DNA from: Pseudoalteromonas rubra
GTDB lineage: Bacteria > Pseudomonadota > Gammaproteobacteria > Enterobacterales > Alteromonadaceae
DNA length: 64,000 nucleotides
Direction: 5' to 3'
Assembly: GCF_005887095.1 (NCBI RefSeq)
Contig: NZ_PNCI01000031.1
Location: forward strand, 28,928 to 92,927
The notes beneath the pieces were generated by a model that saw only the letters and a list, made by a program, of their open reading frames with translations, did not search any database and had not been told where the DNA came from. Of the stretch, positions 43,769 through 52,648 are shown piece after piece; the first letter of the stretch is position 1; the number at the start of each line of letters is the position of its first letter. Position numbers and translations under genes: made by a program.

Positions 43769-44233
43769 CTACCACAGCTCCCTGATCAGGCTAATTTTGC
43801 CTTCTTTAAAACCAAATACGGCCAGCATAGGCTCTTGTTGTTGCCAGCTGCCATCAGCCTGGTTAAAACCATAAGCATACTCTACAGCAATGTGGTTTTT
43901 ACCCGGGATAGTTCGTAGTACCCGGATCTCGCGGTTGGTTTCACTATCGTACCGGCCACTTTCATGATTACGTAAGAATGCGCGTCGCCAGGCGGGTTTA
44001 TCAAAATTAGCCTGATATTCAATATGCTCGTATTTAACCTCGTCATGCATCAGGCCAATCAGGGCATCAATATCCGCAACCGTAGAGCCTTTATATGAGA
44101 CAGTATCCAGCGCATCAAAGTACTGGTTTACTTTGCTCAGCTGACAGTGTGAGTCACATTTGGCTTCTGCGAATACTGATGATGACAATGAGAATAAACC
44201 TCCCCACACCAACACATTTATTATATTTTTCAT
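43769..44233 (-). CDS. Exported NTF2-like (SnoaL-type) protein
   Basis: A 154-aa protein with a signal peptide ending VFA. The mature part fits the NTF2-like cone fold: an N-terminal helix (KVNQYFDALDTV), the strand-helix unit IDALIGLMHDEVKYEH and long C-terminal strands ending ISLIRELW. C26 and C30 could form a disulfide. Function unknown. It converges on the small exported gene at 43321. Confidence 0.7.
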   Translation of the reverse strand: MKNIINVLVWGGLFSLSSSVFAEAKCDSHCQLSKVNQYFDALDTVSYKGSTVADIDALIGLMHDEVKYEHIEYQANFDKPAWRRAFLRNHESGRYDSETNREIRVLRTIPGKNHIAVEYAYGFNQADGSWQQQEPMLAVFGFKEGKISLIRELW

Positions 44234-44693
44234 TTTATTTTCCTGTGATGAAAGTAGTTAAATGAGTCCATTATTTCCTTTAAGCCGGGCTCAATGGGAA
44301 AAAGACTACCCCACCATAGCAGCTGAGCTATGTCTTTGACGACAAATACTTGCGTGCACAATGCTAAACAATTCCTGAAGGCGCCGACTATCAAGAAAAA
44401 CTCTATCTCGTAGTCAATGTTTCATATTACCCAAGTAAGGTAGTGACGTCTCAAATCAGTATAAAAAAGGAGCAAAAATAATAAAAGACTAAGCAAAACT
44501 TGTTCGGTGATAGTTACTTAATTATTTAAAGAAACAAGGGGAATAAAGGATTAAAACAGACTTAAAAAAGGAATAGAAAAAGGGAAATTGACTTGAAATG
44601 CAGCCATCAATTCGGTCTATAACGTTGCGTTAACCTGTCCTAATTTCTGACCAAACACTTAGCTTTCATTAACAAAAAAGGTTCACTACAAAA
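44234..44693. other. Gene-free AT-rich stretch
   Basis: About 460 bp between divergent starts of the NTF2-like and astacin-like genes. It presumably holds both promoters, but no clear -35/-10 pair, operator or RNA structure was found. Confidence 0.4.
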
Positions 44694-46433
44694 ATGATTA
44701 CAAATACAAAACTTTTTTTACTCGGTGCCATATTCATACCCACACTCTCGTTGGCCTCTACAGCCCCTCTCAACAATATTCAGCCTGAAAATACCGGTAC
44801 ACCAGAATACCTGATAGATGGCGATATAGTATTGGACAATGTAAGTGAATTTCACACCTTTTCAGCCAATCGCGCGGCTAATACGTCCGGTTTAGACAGC
44901 GCTGTGGGCTGGCCAAACGGCGTCGTCCCATTCCATCTAGTGGGTATCGCCAGCGGCAGTCAGAATGAAAAGAACATTCTTGAGGCAATGGAGATGATAG
45001 AACGCGCTTCTCGGGTGAATTTTGTCCATAAAACGTCAAGTCATTCTAACTACCTTACGATTTATGGCCATGCACTTGATGATGAGAGTGAAAAAAACAA
45101 GATCTGCTCTGCGAATATTGGTTATGCGAATGGCGGGCGCCGTCAGGCATGGATCCCCAACTACTGTAGTGTAGGCACTGCCATTCACGAGTTATTGCAT
45201 ATTCTGGGTTATCGCCATGAGCACCAGCGTACCGACCGCGATTATCACGCTCGAGATGGTCAGCGCTACTCCCTTACAGTGAATGACCGCTACGTACCTT
45301 GTACTTTGCAAAGTGCATTCAAAACATCATCCCTGGTATCACGCTCGCGGCCATATGACCATCTGTCAATTATGCATTACAGCAACCACGACAGAACAGG
45401 CTGTACCTCAGGAGCCACAGGCAAGGCCTTCAGCTATCAAAACCTCGATAGTGGGGCAGCAATAAACACCCTGGGAAATTTTCGCTTATCAAATGGTGAC
45501 CTGCAGTCGCTACGTGATGGGTATGGTCGTGACCGGTCGCAAACGCCTGTATTTATGGGCCCGAGCCATCAAGAGAAAACAAGCTTACGCTTTTCAGTGA
45601 TTTGGCCTCAAGTTCACGATTTTCCTGACTATTACAGAGTGAATGAAACATCTGAAGAGTTCATTGATATCAACCGAAACGGTAAATTGGATGTGGGTAC
45701 GCCTATGACGTACCGTATCAGTGCTTGGGACTACTGGAGAGATACGTTTGAGGTTTACTTTGGGGAGCTAGTTCCCGAAAAAATGAATGGATACAATTAC
45801 CGTTTCACGGTGGAGGCATGCTGGGATAGCGGCACATGTTCAAGCGAATCCGCAACTCAAACATTCTCTGTGTTACAACATACACGTAAACCAGAGCCAT
45901 ACATCGAGGACAATACGTCGACTGACACTGAGTTTTATGTGCGCTGGAACGGCCAGCTACAAGTGCAATACTTCAAAGTATATCGCAATGGCAGGTACTT
46001 GGGAGAAGTCACCGGCACTTCTCTCAAACAGTCTCTGTCTTCTGGCACCTACAAGTATGAAATTCAAGCGTGTAATGCTCGAGGTTGCAGCGATAATGCA
46101 ACGCTAACACATACGCATTTAATTACGGTTGGAGATGCACCAACTAAAGCGCCAAAAATCGATGACTTTATTGACTCTGGGTGGGGACACATTGCTGAAT
46201 TTGGGTTTTATACAGTTGCTCGCGCAACTGAGTATCGCTTCCATATATCAGGGCAAGGTCTTGTATACACAGGGAGTGTCTATACCCCATACCAAGACAC
46301 AGACGGCGGCTATCAGGGCCTTCCAGGCAAAAAGGCACCTGAAGGAATGTATCAAGTATCCATTACCGCATGTAATGTCAATGGATGCGGCCCTACGGCT
46401 ACAGAAACAGTTGAAGTCTGGTATGACTTTTAA
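44694..46433 (+). CDS. Secreted astacin-like zinc metalloprotease (M12A)
   Basis: A 579-aa secreted protease. Signal peptide ending SLA; the zinc site HELLHILGYRHEHQRTDRD gives H165, E166, H169 and H175; the Met-turn is SIMHYS with M227. These are the astacin hallmarks. After the catalytic domain (about 70-285) come three fibronectin type III-like modules with repeated ACNxxGC endings (ACWDSGTC, ACNARGCS, ACNVNGCG). The protein may digest extracellular proteins in seawater. A perfect terminator follows. Confidence 0.9.
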   Translation: MITNTKLFLLGAIFIPTLSLASTAPLNNIQPENTGTPEYLIDGDIVLDNVSEFHTFSANRAANTSGLDSAVGWPNGVVPFHLVGIASGSQNEKNILEAMEMIERASRVNFVHKTSSHSNYLTIYGHALDDESEKNKICSANIGYANGGRRQAWIPNYCSVGTAIHELLHILGYRHEHQRTDRDYHARDGQRYSLTVNDRYVPCTLQSAFKTSSLVSRSRPYDHLSIMHYSNHDRTGCTSGATGKAFSYQNLDSGAAINTLGNFRLSNGDLQSLRDGYGRDRSQTPVFMGPSHQEKTSLRFSVIWPQVHDFPDYYRVNETSEEFIDINRNGKLDVGTPMTYRISAWDYWRDTFEVYFGELVPEKMNGYNYRFTVEACWDSGTCSSESATQTFSVLQHTRKPEPYIEDNTSTDTEFYVRWNGQLQVQYFKVYRNGRYLGEVTGTSLKQSLSSGTYKYEIQACNARGCSDNATLTHTHLITVGDAPTKAPKIDDFIDSGWGHIAEFGFYTVARATEYRFHISGQGLVYTGSVYTPYQDTDGGYQGLPGKKAPEGMYQVSITACNVNGCGPTATETVEVWYDF

Positions 46434-46512
46434 CTTTTTGAAGTAGTGTGATAAAGAGATCCAAATTTAATCACAATGGTACATAGTGCCGCGTACATCC
46501 ATTGGTGAATAG

Positions 46513-46554
46513 TCTGGGAGGCAACTTGATTGGAGGCTTCCCGGATTATTTTTT
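46513..46554 (+). terminator. Terminator of the astacin-like gene
   Basis: TCTGGGAGGC (46513-46522) pairs with GCTTCCCGGA (46536-46545) with two G-T pairs, followed by TTATTTTTTC. Confidence 0.75.
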
Positions 46555-46584
46555 CAACTTTAGAGGGTAAATGTAATTCTAGAT

Positions 46585-46794
46585 AAAACTGCTCATTTTA
46601 CCTTGCGCAACGACCGCGCTGAAGGTGACATAAACGTGTTCACGGCCACCATCTGCTGCCATCATCCCGGCCAACGAGCCGGGAACTACTTAAAAACGAT
46701 TCGGTCGCATAAGATACGAGTGGAAGTCCTGATTGCGACGGAGTATAAACTCAGCTAAAACTGCTCATTTCACCTTGCGCAAAGGCCGCGCTAA
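46585..46794 (+). repeat. Two 38-39-bp direct repeats
   Basis: AAAACTGCTCATTT begins each copy, at 46585-46623 and 46757-46794, and only four bases differ along the unit, which continues CCTTGCGCAA and a CCGCGCT end. The copies are 172 bp apart in gene-free DNA before the IS110 element. Their nature is unknown; they could be remnants of a target duplication or a small repeat family. The rest of the gene-free stretch 46560-47067 shows nothing else recognisable. Confidence 0.6.
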
Positions 46795-47067
46795 AGCACG
46801 ACTTTGCACGACACATATATGTACACCTCGACTCTGTCCAGACTTTTTTAAGGTCTAGACAACTAATTTTTCATTCTTTGATCAACTGGTTAAGCTGCTT
46901 ACGTATATCCGGCCTGTTTGTAAGGTTCGTCGACCTTTGGCCCTAATGAGAACCGCCCCTCTGCTGCTAATCGTCCTTTCGAATTTGATGTTTCTATATG
47001 TTCATCAGCGTTCACAGAGGTCGGTTTAACCTGTTAAATCATTACCTCACTTGCTTAGTAGGTGGGA

Positions 47068-48081
47068 TTATGTTGTTTTGTACTCTGTTTTATTTACCAA
47101 CATTGACCAGATTATTCGAGCTAGTTTATTTGCCACCGCAACTACTGCTTTGTGTTTGCCCCGGCGCTCCATTACTTTCTCTGCCCAATTCGATAAGTCA
47201 TCATCACTTTGTTTAGCATAACGTAAGACACTCCATGCTCCTTGAATGAGCAAGCGCCTGATATATTGATTGCCTCGTTTGGTTATGCCACTTAATTTTT
47301 GTTTACCTCCACTGGAGTGCTCTCTAGGGATTAACCCCAAGTTTGAAGAGAAGTGCCTGCCATTTTTAAAGTGCTTACCATCGCCGGCAAAGGCTTTAAT
47401 TGCTGTGGCCGTGATGGTCGATACACCTTTTATCTTCATCAATCGCCGACAATCTTCATCTGACTTTACTTGTGAGCGCATTAAAGAGTCTACCTCACTT
47501 AATCTTGCTTCCATTTCTAGCCACTCTTGCCTGATATTGTCTATTAGATGTCTGATGCCTGAACTTAGGTCATTTTCTCCATCCTCTAAGACTTCTGGTA
47601 ACGTCTGCTTTAGTGCCTTGTCCCCTGGAGCTATAATAATTCCATACTCGTTCAATAATCCGCGTAGTTGGTTTGTCAGCCTTGTTTTTTGGCTCACCCA
47701 GCGGCTTCTCACTTTATGCAGCATGGAAGATTCTGTTTGTTCCAGGCGTCTCGGTTTTACGAAATACATGCTCGGCCTTACGGCAGCTTCTGTGATAGCA
47801 AATGCATCATTTCTATCGTTTTTATTACCCTTCACAAAGGGCTTTACGTGAATTGGTGGGATCAGCCTTACTCTGATGCCTTGCTTTTCTAATTCACGTC
47901 CCCAGTAGTTTGAGCCTGAACAAGCTTCCATAGCGACAATAGCGTCTGGATAGTTCAGCAGGAATGGCAACAGCTTGTTTCTTTTTAGTGCTTTATTAAA
48001 AATAGGCTTTCCTGCCTGGTTAACACCACAGACTTGAAGCGTATTTTTTGCCAAATCAATTCCAATTAGACATACTTTCAT
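47068..48081 (-). CDS. IS110-family transposase (RNA-guided recombinase type)
   Basis: A 337-aa transposase. The N-terminal RuvC-like DEDD domain is seen as GIDLAKN (D8), AMEAC (E52) and KNDRNDAFA (D92 and D95 region), and the C-terminal Tnp domain has the helix-hairpin region MKIKGVSTITATAI and the conserved Ser/Gly block SSGGKQKLSGITKRG. All acidic residues are present, so it may be active. Relatives use a bridge RNA from the element's own non-coding end to pair target and donor. The ribosome site GAGG is part of a stem in the leader. Confidence 0.93.
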   Translation of the reverse strand: MKVCLIGIDLAKNTLQVCGVNQAGKPIFNKALKRNKLLPFLLNYPDAIVAMEACSGSNYWGRELEKQGIRVRLIPPIHVKPFVKGNKNDRNDAFAITEAAVRPSMYFVKPRRLEQTESSMLHKVRSRWVSQKTRLTNQLRGLLNEYGIIIAPGDKALKQTLPEVLEDGENDLSSGIRHLIDNIRQEWLEMEARLSEVDSLMRSQVKSDEDCRRLMKIKGVSTITATAIKAFAGDGKHFKNGRHFSSNLGLIPREHSSGGKQKLSGITKRGNQYIRRLLIQGAWSVLRYAKQSDDDLSNWAEKVMERRGKHKAVVAVANKLARIIWSMLVNKTEYKTT

Positions 48082-48082
48082 T

Positions 48083-48161
48083 TGAACACCTCTTGTGATT
48101 TATATTGAATCGTCAAATCAATATTGGCGCATTGCGACGCCGTTTGCACTTGAGGTGTTCA
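48083..48161 (-). ncRNA. Structured leader of the IS110 transposase, candidate bridge-RNA region
   Basis: On the minus strand a closing stem TGAACACCTC / GAGGTGTTCA (48161-48152 with 48092-48083) encloses two hairpins: GGCG-N8-CGCC and ATATTGA-N9-TCAATAT. The GAGG in the closing stem is the transposase ribosome site, 7 bases before ATG, so folding would block translation. The shape also suits part of a bridge RNA; which of the two it is cannot be told here. Confidence 0.4.
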
Positions 48162-48234
48162 TCTCATCATCCATGTGAAGGGCTTCCGGCTTTTCATCCA
48201 TGAAAAGCGTTCGCAGCGCTGCGATGATTCTTAA

Positions 48235-49899
48235 TCATCGGTCGCTGCTCACCCAATCAAGTTGCATGTCCCATTGGTGTTGGTTTTCCTTTTTCAACGG
48301 GGCCTGGGAGTCGTCTACTTGTTGCAATACGTTGCTTGCTTCAACCAGCGTTGCGTCGCGGCCGAACAGGTAGCTTTGCTCTTCCACTATGGTTCTGTAT
48401 GCTTTATTCAGTGCCAGTGCGCGCTCTTTTGACGGGGTGATCAACTCGTACAGGTTCTCTGCCGACTCCACTTTTTCTTTATCAACCGTGCCATCTGCTT
48501 TAAACCACTTTTGCAGCATTTCGCGGTTCTGGCGGAATTCGTCGCCACCGCCAACGCGGTTCATGTATGTCAGGAACTCGCCGAGTGTTTCGCCTTTGTT
48601 GGGGACATCTTTCATTTCTTTGAGGTTGATATAGCCCCAGCCACGTGCACCTTCTACTTTGCGGGCAAATGAGAAGGTCTGGTCGTAGGTTGAGCCGATG
48701 GTTTTGTGACAGCCATTACAAAATGCCAGCTCCTGCTTATGCTGTGGCCTCAGGTTACCTTGTTTGTCTTCAATATACCCATTGATGGTCCAGCCAAAGG
48801 TGTTGTTGATACCCTGATCGCCCAGATACAGGGTTTGCGGCAGGTTTCCGAATTCTTTTTCTTTTTCTTCACGGTGATATGAAGAGTTCAGTGACTGGCG
48901 GGTCTTAAATCTGTGCTTTTTCATGTAGCGCACTTCTTTCATGCGCGGTGCATTGTAAATGCCGCTATTATCATCCACACCAATGTAACGTACGGTGTGC
49001 AGAAACTCGGTTTCCTGGGGGTAGAGCATATGCGCCAGCGCATCGGTGGCATCCCCCACATAATGTGATTGCCTGATTATCTCGCTGACTTCACTAAGCT
49101 GATTGTCGCCGTTTAAATCCTGGCCAATGCGCTGCTCAGAGATTGAAGGAGTAGAGATCTTATCCAGCCCTTTTAGCGTCAGCTCAACCAGGCTCAGATT
49201 TGCCAGGTACACGTCCTGATTGTACACGCCGCCTTTTGAGCGAAACGCTTCGGGCAAACGGATCATCACATCACCTGTGGAGCCGTTGGTGGGCCAAAAC
49301 GTCGACGGGAAGGGCTTGTAGTTAAACGCCACCCAGCCGCTGCCATCTCTGGCAAAGCCCATCTCATCAAAGGCTTTTTCCGGATAGGCCAGATTTTCCA
49401 GCGGCGTTATTTCACCGCGCCATTGCTTGTCTTGTTTCAGCTTTTCGATAAACGGGGTGTAATTATCCTGATTGATCCACGCCATGATCTCTTTGTCTGG
49501 CATACCTGCGATCAAATCTGTCCTGTCAACAAAGAGGTTTTTCCAGTGGTTTTTCAGGCCCAGATCAGAGAATTCATACACGCCCTGCAAGTGGCCATCG
49601 CGCATCGCATTCGGCCTTTCAGGCTCTTGCTGATAAGACTGATGGCAGGCATAACAGGGGTTATTTACACCATCGGTTTTAGTGTAACACTGAGGTGGGA
49701 TCACAGACTCGGGGTTATAGACCTCATCGTGCTCCATGTAAGCGGTTGCCGGAATATCATCACCCGGTTTGTACGGTGCAGCTTTATGCGCTGACTGCGA
49801 GGCGATTAGTTCGGCAGCTTGAGTATGATGTTGTGATTCTTCGCAGCCGGTCAGTGCCAGGCCAGTGAGTACCGCCAGGCCGATTACTTGGTATTTCAT
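48235..49899 (-). CDS. Di-heme c-type cytochrome lipoprotein
   Basis: A 554-aa lipoprotein: MKYQVIGLAVLTGLALTGC with lipobox LTGC (C19). Two heme c sites are C82-YA-C85-H and CNGCH near residue 395. The size and spacing suggest a large electron-transfer or peroxidase-like protein of unknown type. The start at 49899 gives the lipobox at the right place; a GTG frame from 49950 would add residues before it and overlap the upstream terminator. It follows the PhoX-like gene, with a terminator in between. Confidence 0.82.
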   Translation of the reverse strand: MKYQVIGLAVLTGLALTGCEESQHHTQAAELIASQSAHKAAPYKPGDDIPATAYMEHDEVYNPESVIPPQCYTKTDGVNNPCYACHQSYQQEPERPNAMRDGHLQGVYEFSDLGLKNHWKNLFVDRTDLIAGMPDKEIMAWINQDNYTPFIEKLKQDKQWRGEITPLENLAYPEKAFDEMGFARDGSGWVAFNYKPFPSTFWPTNGSTGDVMIRLPEAFRSKGGVYNQDVYLANLSLVELTLKGLDKISTPSISEQRIGQDLNGDNQLSEVSEIIRQSHYVGDATDALAHMLYPQETEFLHTVRYIGVDDNSGIYNAPRMKEVRYMKKHRFKTRQSLNSSYHREEKEKEFGNLPQTLYLGDQGINNTFGWTINGYIEDKQGNLRPQHKQELAFCNGCHKTIGSTYDQTFSFARKVEGARGWGYINLKEMKDVPNKGETLGEFLTYMNRVGGGDEFRQNREMLQKWFKADGTVDKEKVESAENLYELITPSKERALALNKAYRTIVEEQSYLFGRDATLVEASNVLQQVDDSQAPLKKENQHQWDMQLDWVSSDR

Positions 49900-49919
49900 T
49901 TTTATGACGCCCATTTTTG

Positions 49920-49953
49920 GATAAAAAAATGCGGTGCCACGAACAGGCACCGC
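49920..49953 (-). terminator. Rho-independent terminator between PhoX-like and cytochrome genes
   Basis: On the minus strand GCGGTGCC (49953-49946) pairs with GGCACCGC (49938-49931), then a T-run (49930-49920). It should end most PhoX-like transcripts; read-through would reach the cytochrome gene 20 bp later. Confidence 0.85.
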
Positions 49954-49964
49954 GAGTCTTACAA

Positions 49965-51842
49965 TTACTTAGCGTTAGGATCGTACAACCACAGGGTGTT
50001 GTTTTCCTGGATACCGTCTTCACCAATGATGATGCGGCCGTCCTGCATAACAATCACGTTATCAGGCTGAGAAAGCTGATTGACATCACACTCTTGCGCG
50101 CCAGTCAGGCTGGAGCGGAATGTCCCCCCCATTACCACCGGCTCAATGCGAGTCAGATTATAGTTGTTATCGATGTGTGCACGGTAAACACCACCACAAT
50201 CTTTAACACGATTAGACAACCGAATATCACCCTTTCCATTAGTCATCGTCTCGTCAATGTCAGCAACACCGATATACATGTAAGCCTGCTCAACCACTTC
50301 GCCCGGTACCCTGTCCTGACCAGTGACTGCTTCGACTACACGGTCGTAGTTGATGCTGATCCCTTCCAGCTTGCGCCATTCAGCCGTTGCACCCAATTGC
50401 TTAGCCGCCTGGCGAGACTCCAGGAATGCTGCACGGTTATCCATAGGTTTACCCGCAGTAACCAAACCACCACCTTGCGCCAGCGTTGGGTAAGTTTCGG
50501 CACCGTCTGCCCATGCTTTTACGTCAGCCACAGACAGATAACTTGTTTGACCTTCAACAAAATCTGCGGTGCTGATTTCATCGTACTCAGCAATCCAGGC
50601 TTCAATTTCAGCATTGGTGCCCGATGCAATTTCAACCCAAGTAACATCAAAGCCAGTCACAGCCGGATCGTTCAGGCCTTTGTCCTGCGTCAATTTCGCG
50701 CCATAAAGCGTACCTGAGCTTAGGTCTTTAGGTTGATCTGCAATGAACTTAAACAGTACGCCACCGGTATCATCCTGAGAAGAATAGACAGTGCGCTCGT
50801 CAGGCATAACGACGGAGTTTTCGTGCTCGTAACGACCAATGGTAAAATGCTTCACAATATCTGGCGTATCAGAAAGCGGATTTTGCACTTCTGCAATGTA
50901 ACCGTAGCGATAAGGATTAGGGAATTCAGGTGCAACCAGCTCTTTCATTCTGTCGATTTTCATAAAGGCCGGATCATTCCACTCTGGATTTTGAGTAGTT
51001 TCAACGTCAGATCGTACGATCCATTCTTCAGACGTCAGCGGCGTGCCCCAGGGAGATACAGAACCAAAACAGTTTGCTGCGGTGCCTTTAACTGCATCAA
51101 AGTCCAGCATCATGGCTTCTTCAATGTTCCATGTACCTGCGTCGCTCTTGCTCATTTTAAGGCGGCTCATACCACCGGGGTAAGCTTCCCAGTTAGTAAA
51201 CAAATAACCTGTATTTTCTTCGTCAGCACTTGGAACAAAACCATTGAAATCCGGATTGTCGTTTTCAAGGATTTTGTCACCTGAAGTGATACCATAGTGC
51301 ACACCTAAACCACCCGCCAGGCCTTTTTCACCCAGGTCGGCATACACATCACCGGTCTGACCCAGGATCTGATATTGACCAATCGCAGTTACAACCGTTT
51401 GCATCTCAAACTCTGTCACTGGAACAGGTGAGCTCACTATATTACGTGGCAACTCGTTGAAATTAACACCGGTTAATACGCCCACAGTACCGCCATTGTA
51501 TGGACGTCCATTTCCATCTTCCGATGTGTTCGCATCGCTTGGGTGTTGCACATTGAAGAACAAATCACCTTGCTCAGTCAGGAACAAACCTGTGACTTCG
51601 GCGCCTGCTGGCACAGTGGCGATACGGATCAGGCCTGAACCACTGTTTTGACCATCTTTACCTGCAACACCATCAGTGCCGTTCGTGCCATTAGTACCGT
51701 TAGTGCCTTGCTCTCCCTGAACACCTTGCTCACCCTGAACACCTTGCTCGCCCTGAGGGCCTTGTTTACCATCATCACCATCACAGGCGGATAATGCCAC
51801 TGTGACGGCAGCGGCGATCAACGAATATGCTATGCGCTTCAT
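49965..51842 (-). CDS. PhoX-like (DUF839) phosphatase lipoprotein with collagen-like segment
   Basis: A 625-aa lipoprotein (lipobox LSAC, C20). Residues 25-64 are fourteen Gly-x-y triplets (GKQGPQGEQG and so on), a collagen-like stalk. The rest matches PhoX-type proteins: IWVRSD-like SEEWIVRS, PYRYGYIAEVQNP, the GRYEHENSVVMPDERTVYSSQDD block and the C-terminal DNVIVMQDGRIIIGEDG. PhoX enzymes are calcium- and iron-dependent phosphatases; activity here is inferred. The Tat signal of classical PhoX is replaced by a Sec lipoprotein signal. Confidence 0.85.
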   Translation of the reverse strand: MKRIAYSLIAAAVTVALSACDGDDGKQGPQGEQGVQGEQGVQGEQGTNGTNGTNGTDGVAGKDGQNSGSGLIRIATVPAGAEVTGLFLTEQGDLFFNVQHPSDANTSEDGNGRPYNGGTVGVLTGVNFNELPRNIVSSPVPVTEFEMQTVVTAIGQYQILGQTGDVYADLGEKGLAGGLGVHYGITSGDKILENDNPDFNGFVPSADEENTGYLFTNWEAYPGGMSRLKMSKSDAGTWNIEEAMMLDFDAVKGTAANCFGSVSPWGTPLTSEEWIVRSDVETTQNPEWNDPAFMKIDRMKELVAPEFPNPYRYGYIAEVQNPLSDTPDIVKHFTIGRYEHENSVVMPDERTVYSSQDDTGGVLFKFIADQPKDLSSGTLYGAKLTQDKGLNDPAVTGFDVTWVEIASGTNAEIEAWIAEYDEISTADFVEGQTSYLSVADVKAWADGAETYPTLAQGGGLVTAGKPMDNRAAFLESRQAAKQLGATAEWRKLEGISINYDRVVEAVTGQDRVPGEVVEQAYMYIGVADIDETMTNGKGDIRLSNRVKDCGGVYRAHIDNNYNLTRIEPVVMGGTFRSSLTGAQECDVNQLSQPDNVIVMQDGRIIIGEDGIQENNTLWLYDPNAK

Positions 51843-52003
51843 TAGTTACTCCGAGTTAGTTGCTACGATTGCTACAGTTATTGTTATAAAGCGCACAATA
51901 GGTTGAGCCGAACCGGTTACAGATACATTGCTTAAATATTAAGGTTTTCAGTCAGTTATGAGTCAAAGAAAAGACACACTGGAAAGTTAGAGCGAAAGCT
52001 CAG
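51843..52003. promoter_or_regulatory. Promoter region of the PhoX-like gene
   Basis: Non-coding DNA between the divergent PhoX-like and DUF6942 genes, AT-rich. No Pho box (two CTGTCAT repeats) was found in it. Confidence 0.3.
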
Positions 52004-52020
52004 TGTAAAGGGGGTTTACA
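52004..52020. promoter_or_regulatory. TGTAAAGGGGGTTTACA perfect palindrome
   Basis: TGTAAA, five bases, TTTACA, between the divergent PhoX-like and DUF6942 genes. It is the most symmetrical member of the family at 1463, 20843 and 38720. The arms equal those of a TyrR box, but that has six bases between. Confidence 0.5.
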
Positions 52021-52093
52021 GCTGATAACTCGAAAGAGCAGAACAAAAACAGATATAATACTCAGAGATTAGCAAACACCTTTTAGTGAGATC

Positions 52094-52648
52094 ATGAATT
52101 TACCAACTTACGGATTTGGCGCAGAGCAGGGGTTACTGGCCATTTACATCGAACATCCGCCAGTACTTTCTGAGTTTCAAAAATTAAATAAAGTCATAGC
52201 CTTACAGGCAGGGGAAATCGACTACATCAACCAGCAATGTGGTAATGGCTGGCGCAAAGTGTTTAATGTGTATGCCAAGTTTATAGCAGAACTCAGCCAC
52301 CCAGATCACGATTTTACTAACCAACCAAAACACTATCCAAGCTGGCAAAAGTATCGGGATAAACGGCTGTTACAGCAGGGATGTCAGGAGGCTTTACTGT
52401 TTTCTGTGCCAGATTTGGCTGCCAATCGCTATGACTGGCACATCATAGCGGGGCGCACTTATGCAAAAGCCTTATTCCGAGATCATATTTTTACTAACTC
52501 TTTGCACTGGATAGATGAGGAATTTGCCATCGACCCCGTTAATAAGTTACTGATCTGCCCGTATTTGGATTATCGCCAGCTTAGTAATATTAAGCTCTCA
52601 AAGCTGGCAGAGCTGATCCTGACGGAGCATGCCAGAGTTATTGTCTGA
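52094..52648 (+). CDS. DUF6942-type protein
   Basis: A 184-aa soluble protein that I place in DUF6942 from the words GNGWRKVFNVYAKF, GRTYAKAL and CPYLDYRQLSN, a family seen in Alteromonadales and Vibrio with unknown role. No signal peptide or membrane segment. It contains two copies of the dispersed 20-bp motif (52303, 52480), each encoding DHxFTN, and two degenerate ones near 52538 and 52579. Its 3' end overlaps the convergent methyltransferase gene by 11 bp. Confidence 0.7.
   Translation: MNLPTYGFGAEQGLLAIYIEHPPVLSEFQKLNKVIALQAGEIDYINQQCGNGWRKVFNVYAKFIAELSHPDHDFTNQPKHYPSWQKYRDKRLLQQGCQEALLFSVPDLAANRYDWHIIAGRTYAKALFRDHIFTNSLHWIDEEFAIDPVNKLLICPYLDYRQLSNIKLSKLAELILTEHARVIV
52303..52322 (-). 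repeat. Dispersed 20-bp motif inside DUF6942 gene, copy 1
   Basis: AGATCACGATTTTACTAACC, complement GGTTAGTAAAATCGTGATCT. Encodes D71-H-D-F-T-N. Confidence 0.85.
52480..52499 (-). repeat. Dispersed 20-bp motif inside DUF6942 gene, copy 2
   Basis: AGATCATATTTTTACTAACT, complement AGTTAGTAAAAATATGATCT. Encodes D130-H-I-F-T-N. Confidence 0.85.

Larger units (their letters stand above)
47068..48161 (-). mobile_element. IS110-family insertion sequence (ends approximate)
   Basis: The core is the transposase gene plus a structured leader at 48083-48161. IS110 elements lack classic terminal repeats and exact ends cannot be set from one copy. The right limit probably lies between 48161 and 48234, the left within 46800-47067. 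Near the leader side are palindromes CTTTTCATCCATGAAAAG (48190) and CGCAGCGCTGCG (48212), of the sort such elements often target. Confidence 0.7.

Noticed and set aside
47270..47851. 193-codon plus-strand frame inside the IS110 transposase
   Set aside because: It is the antisense shadow of the transposase gene, without start signals or similarity.
49917..50717. 266-codon plus-strand frame opposite the PhoX-like gene
   Set aside because: Antisense shadow; the composition follows the codons of the opposite strand and it starts inside the terminator.
51194..51213. Motif copy AGTTAGTAAACAAATAACC in the PhoX-like gene
   Set aside because: Only the first block matches; GATC is absent.
52004..52020. 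TyrR box
   Set aside because: TyrR boxes have TGTAAA-N6-TTTACA; here the gap is five and G-rich, and the neighbouring genes are not aromatic amino acid genes.
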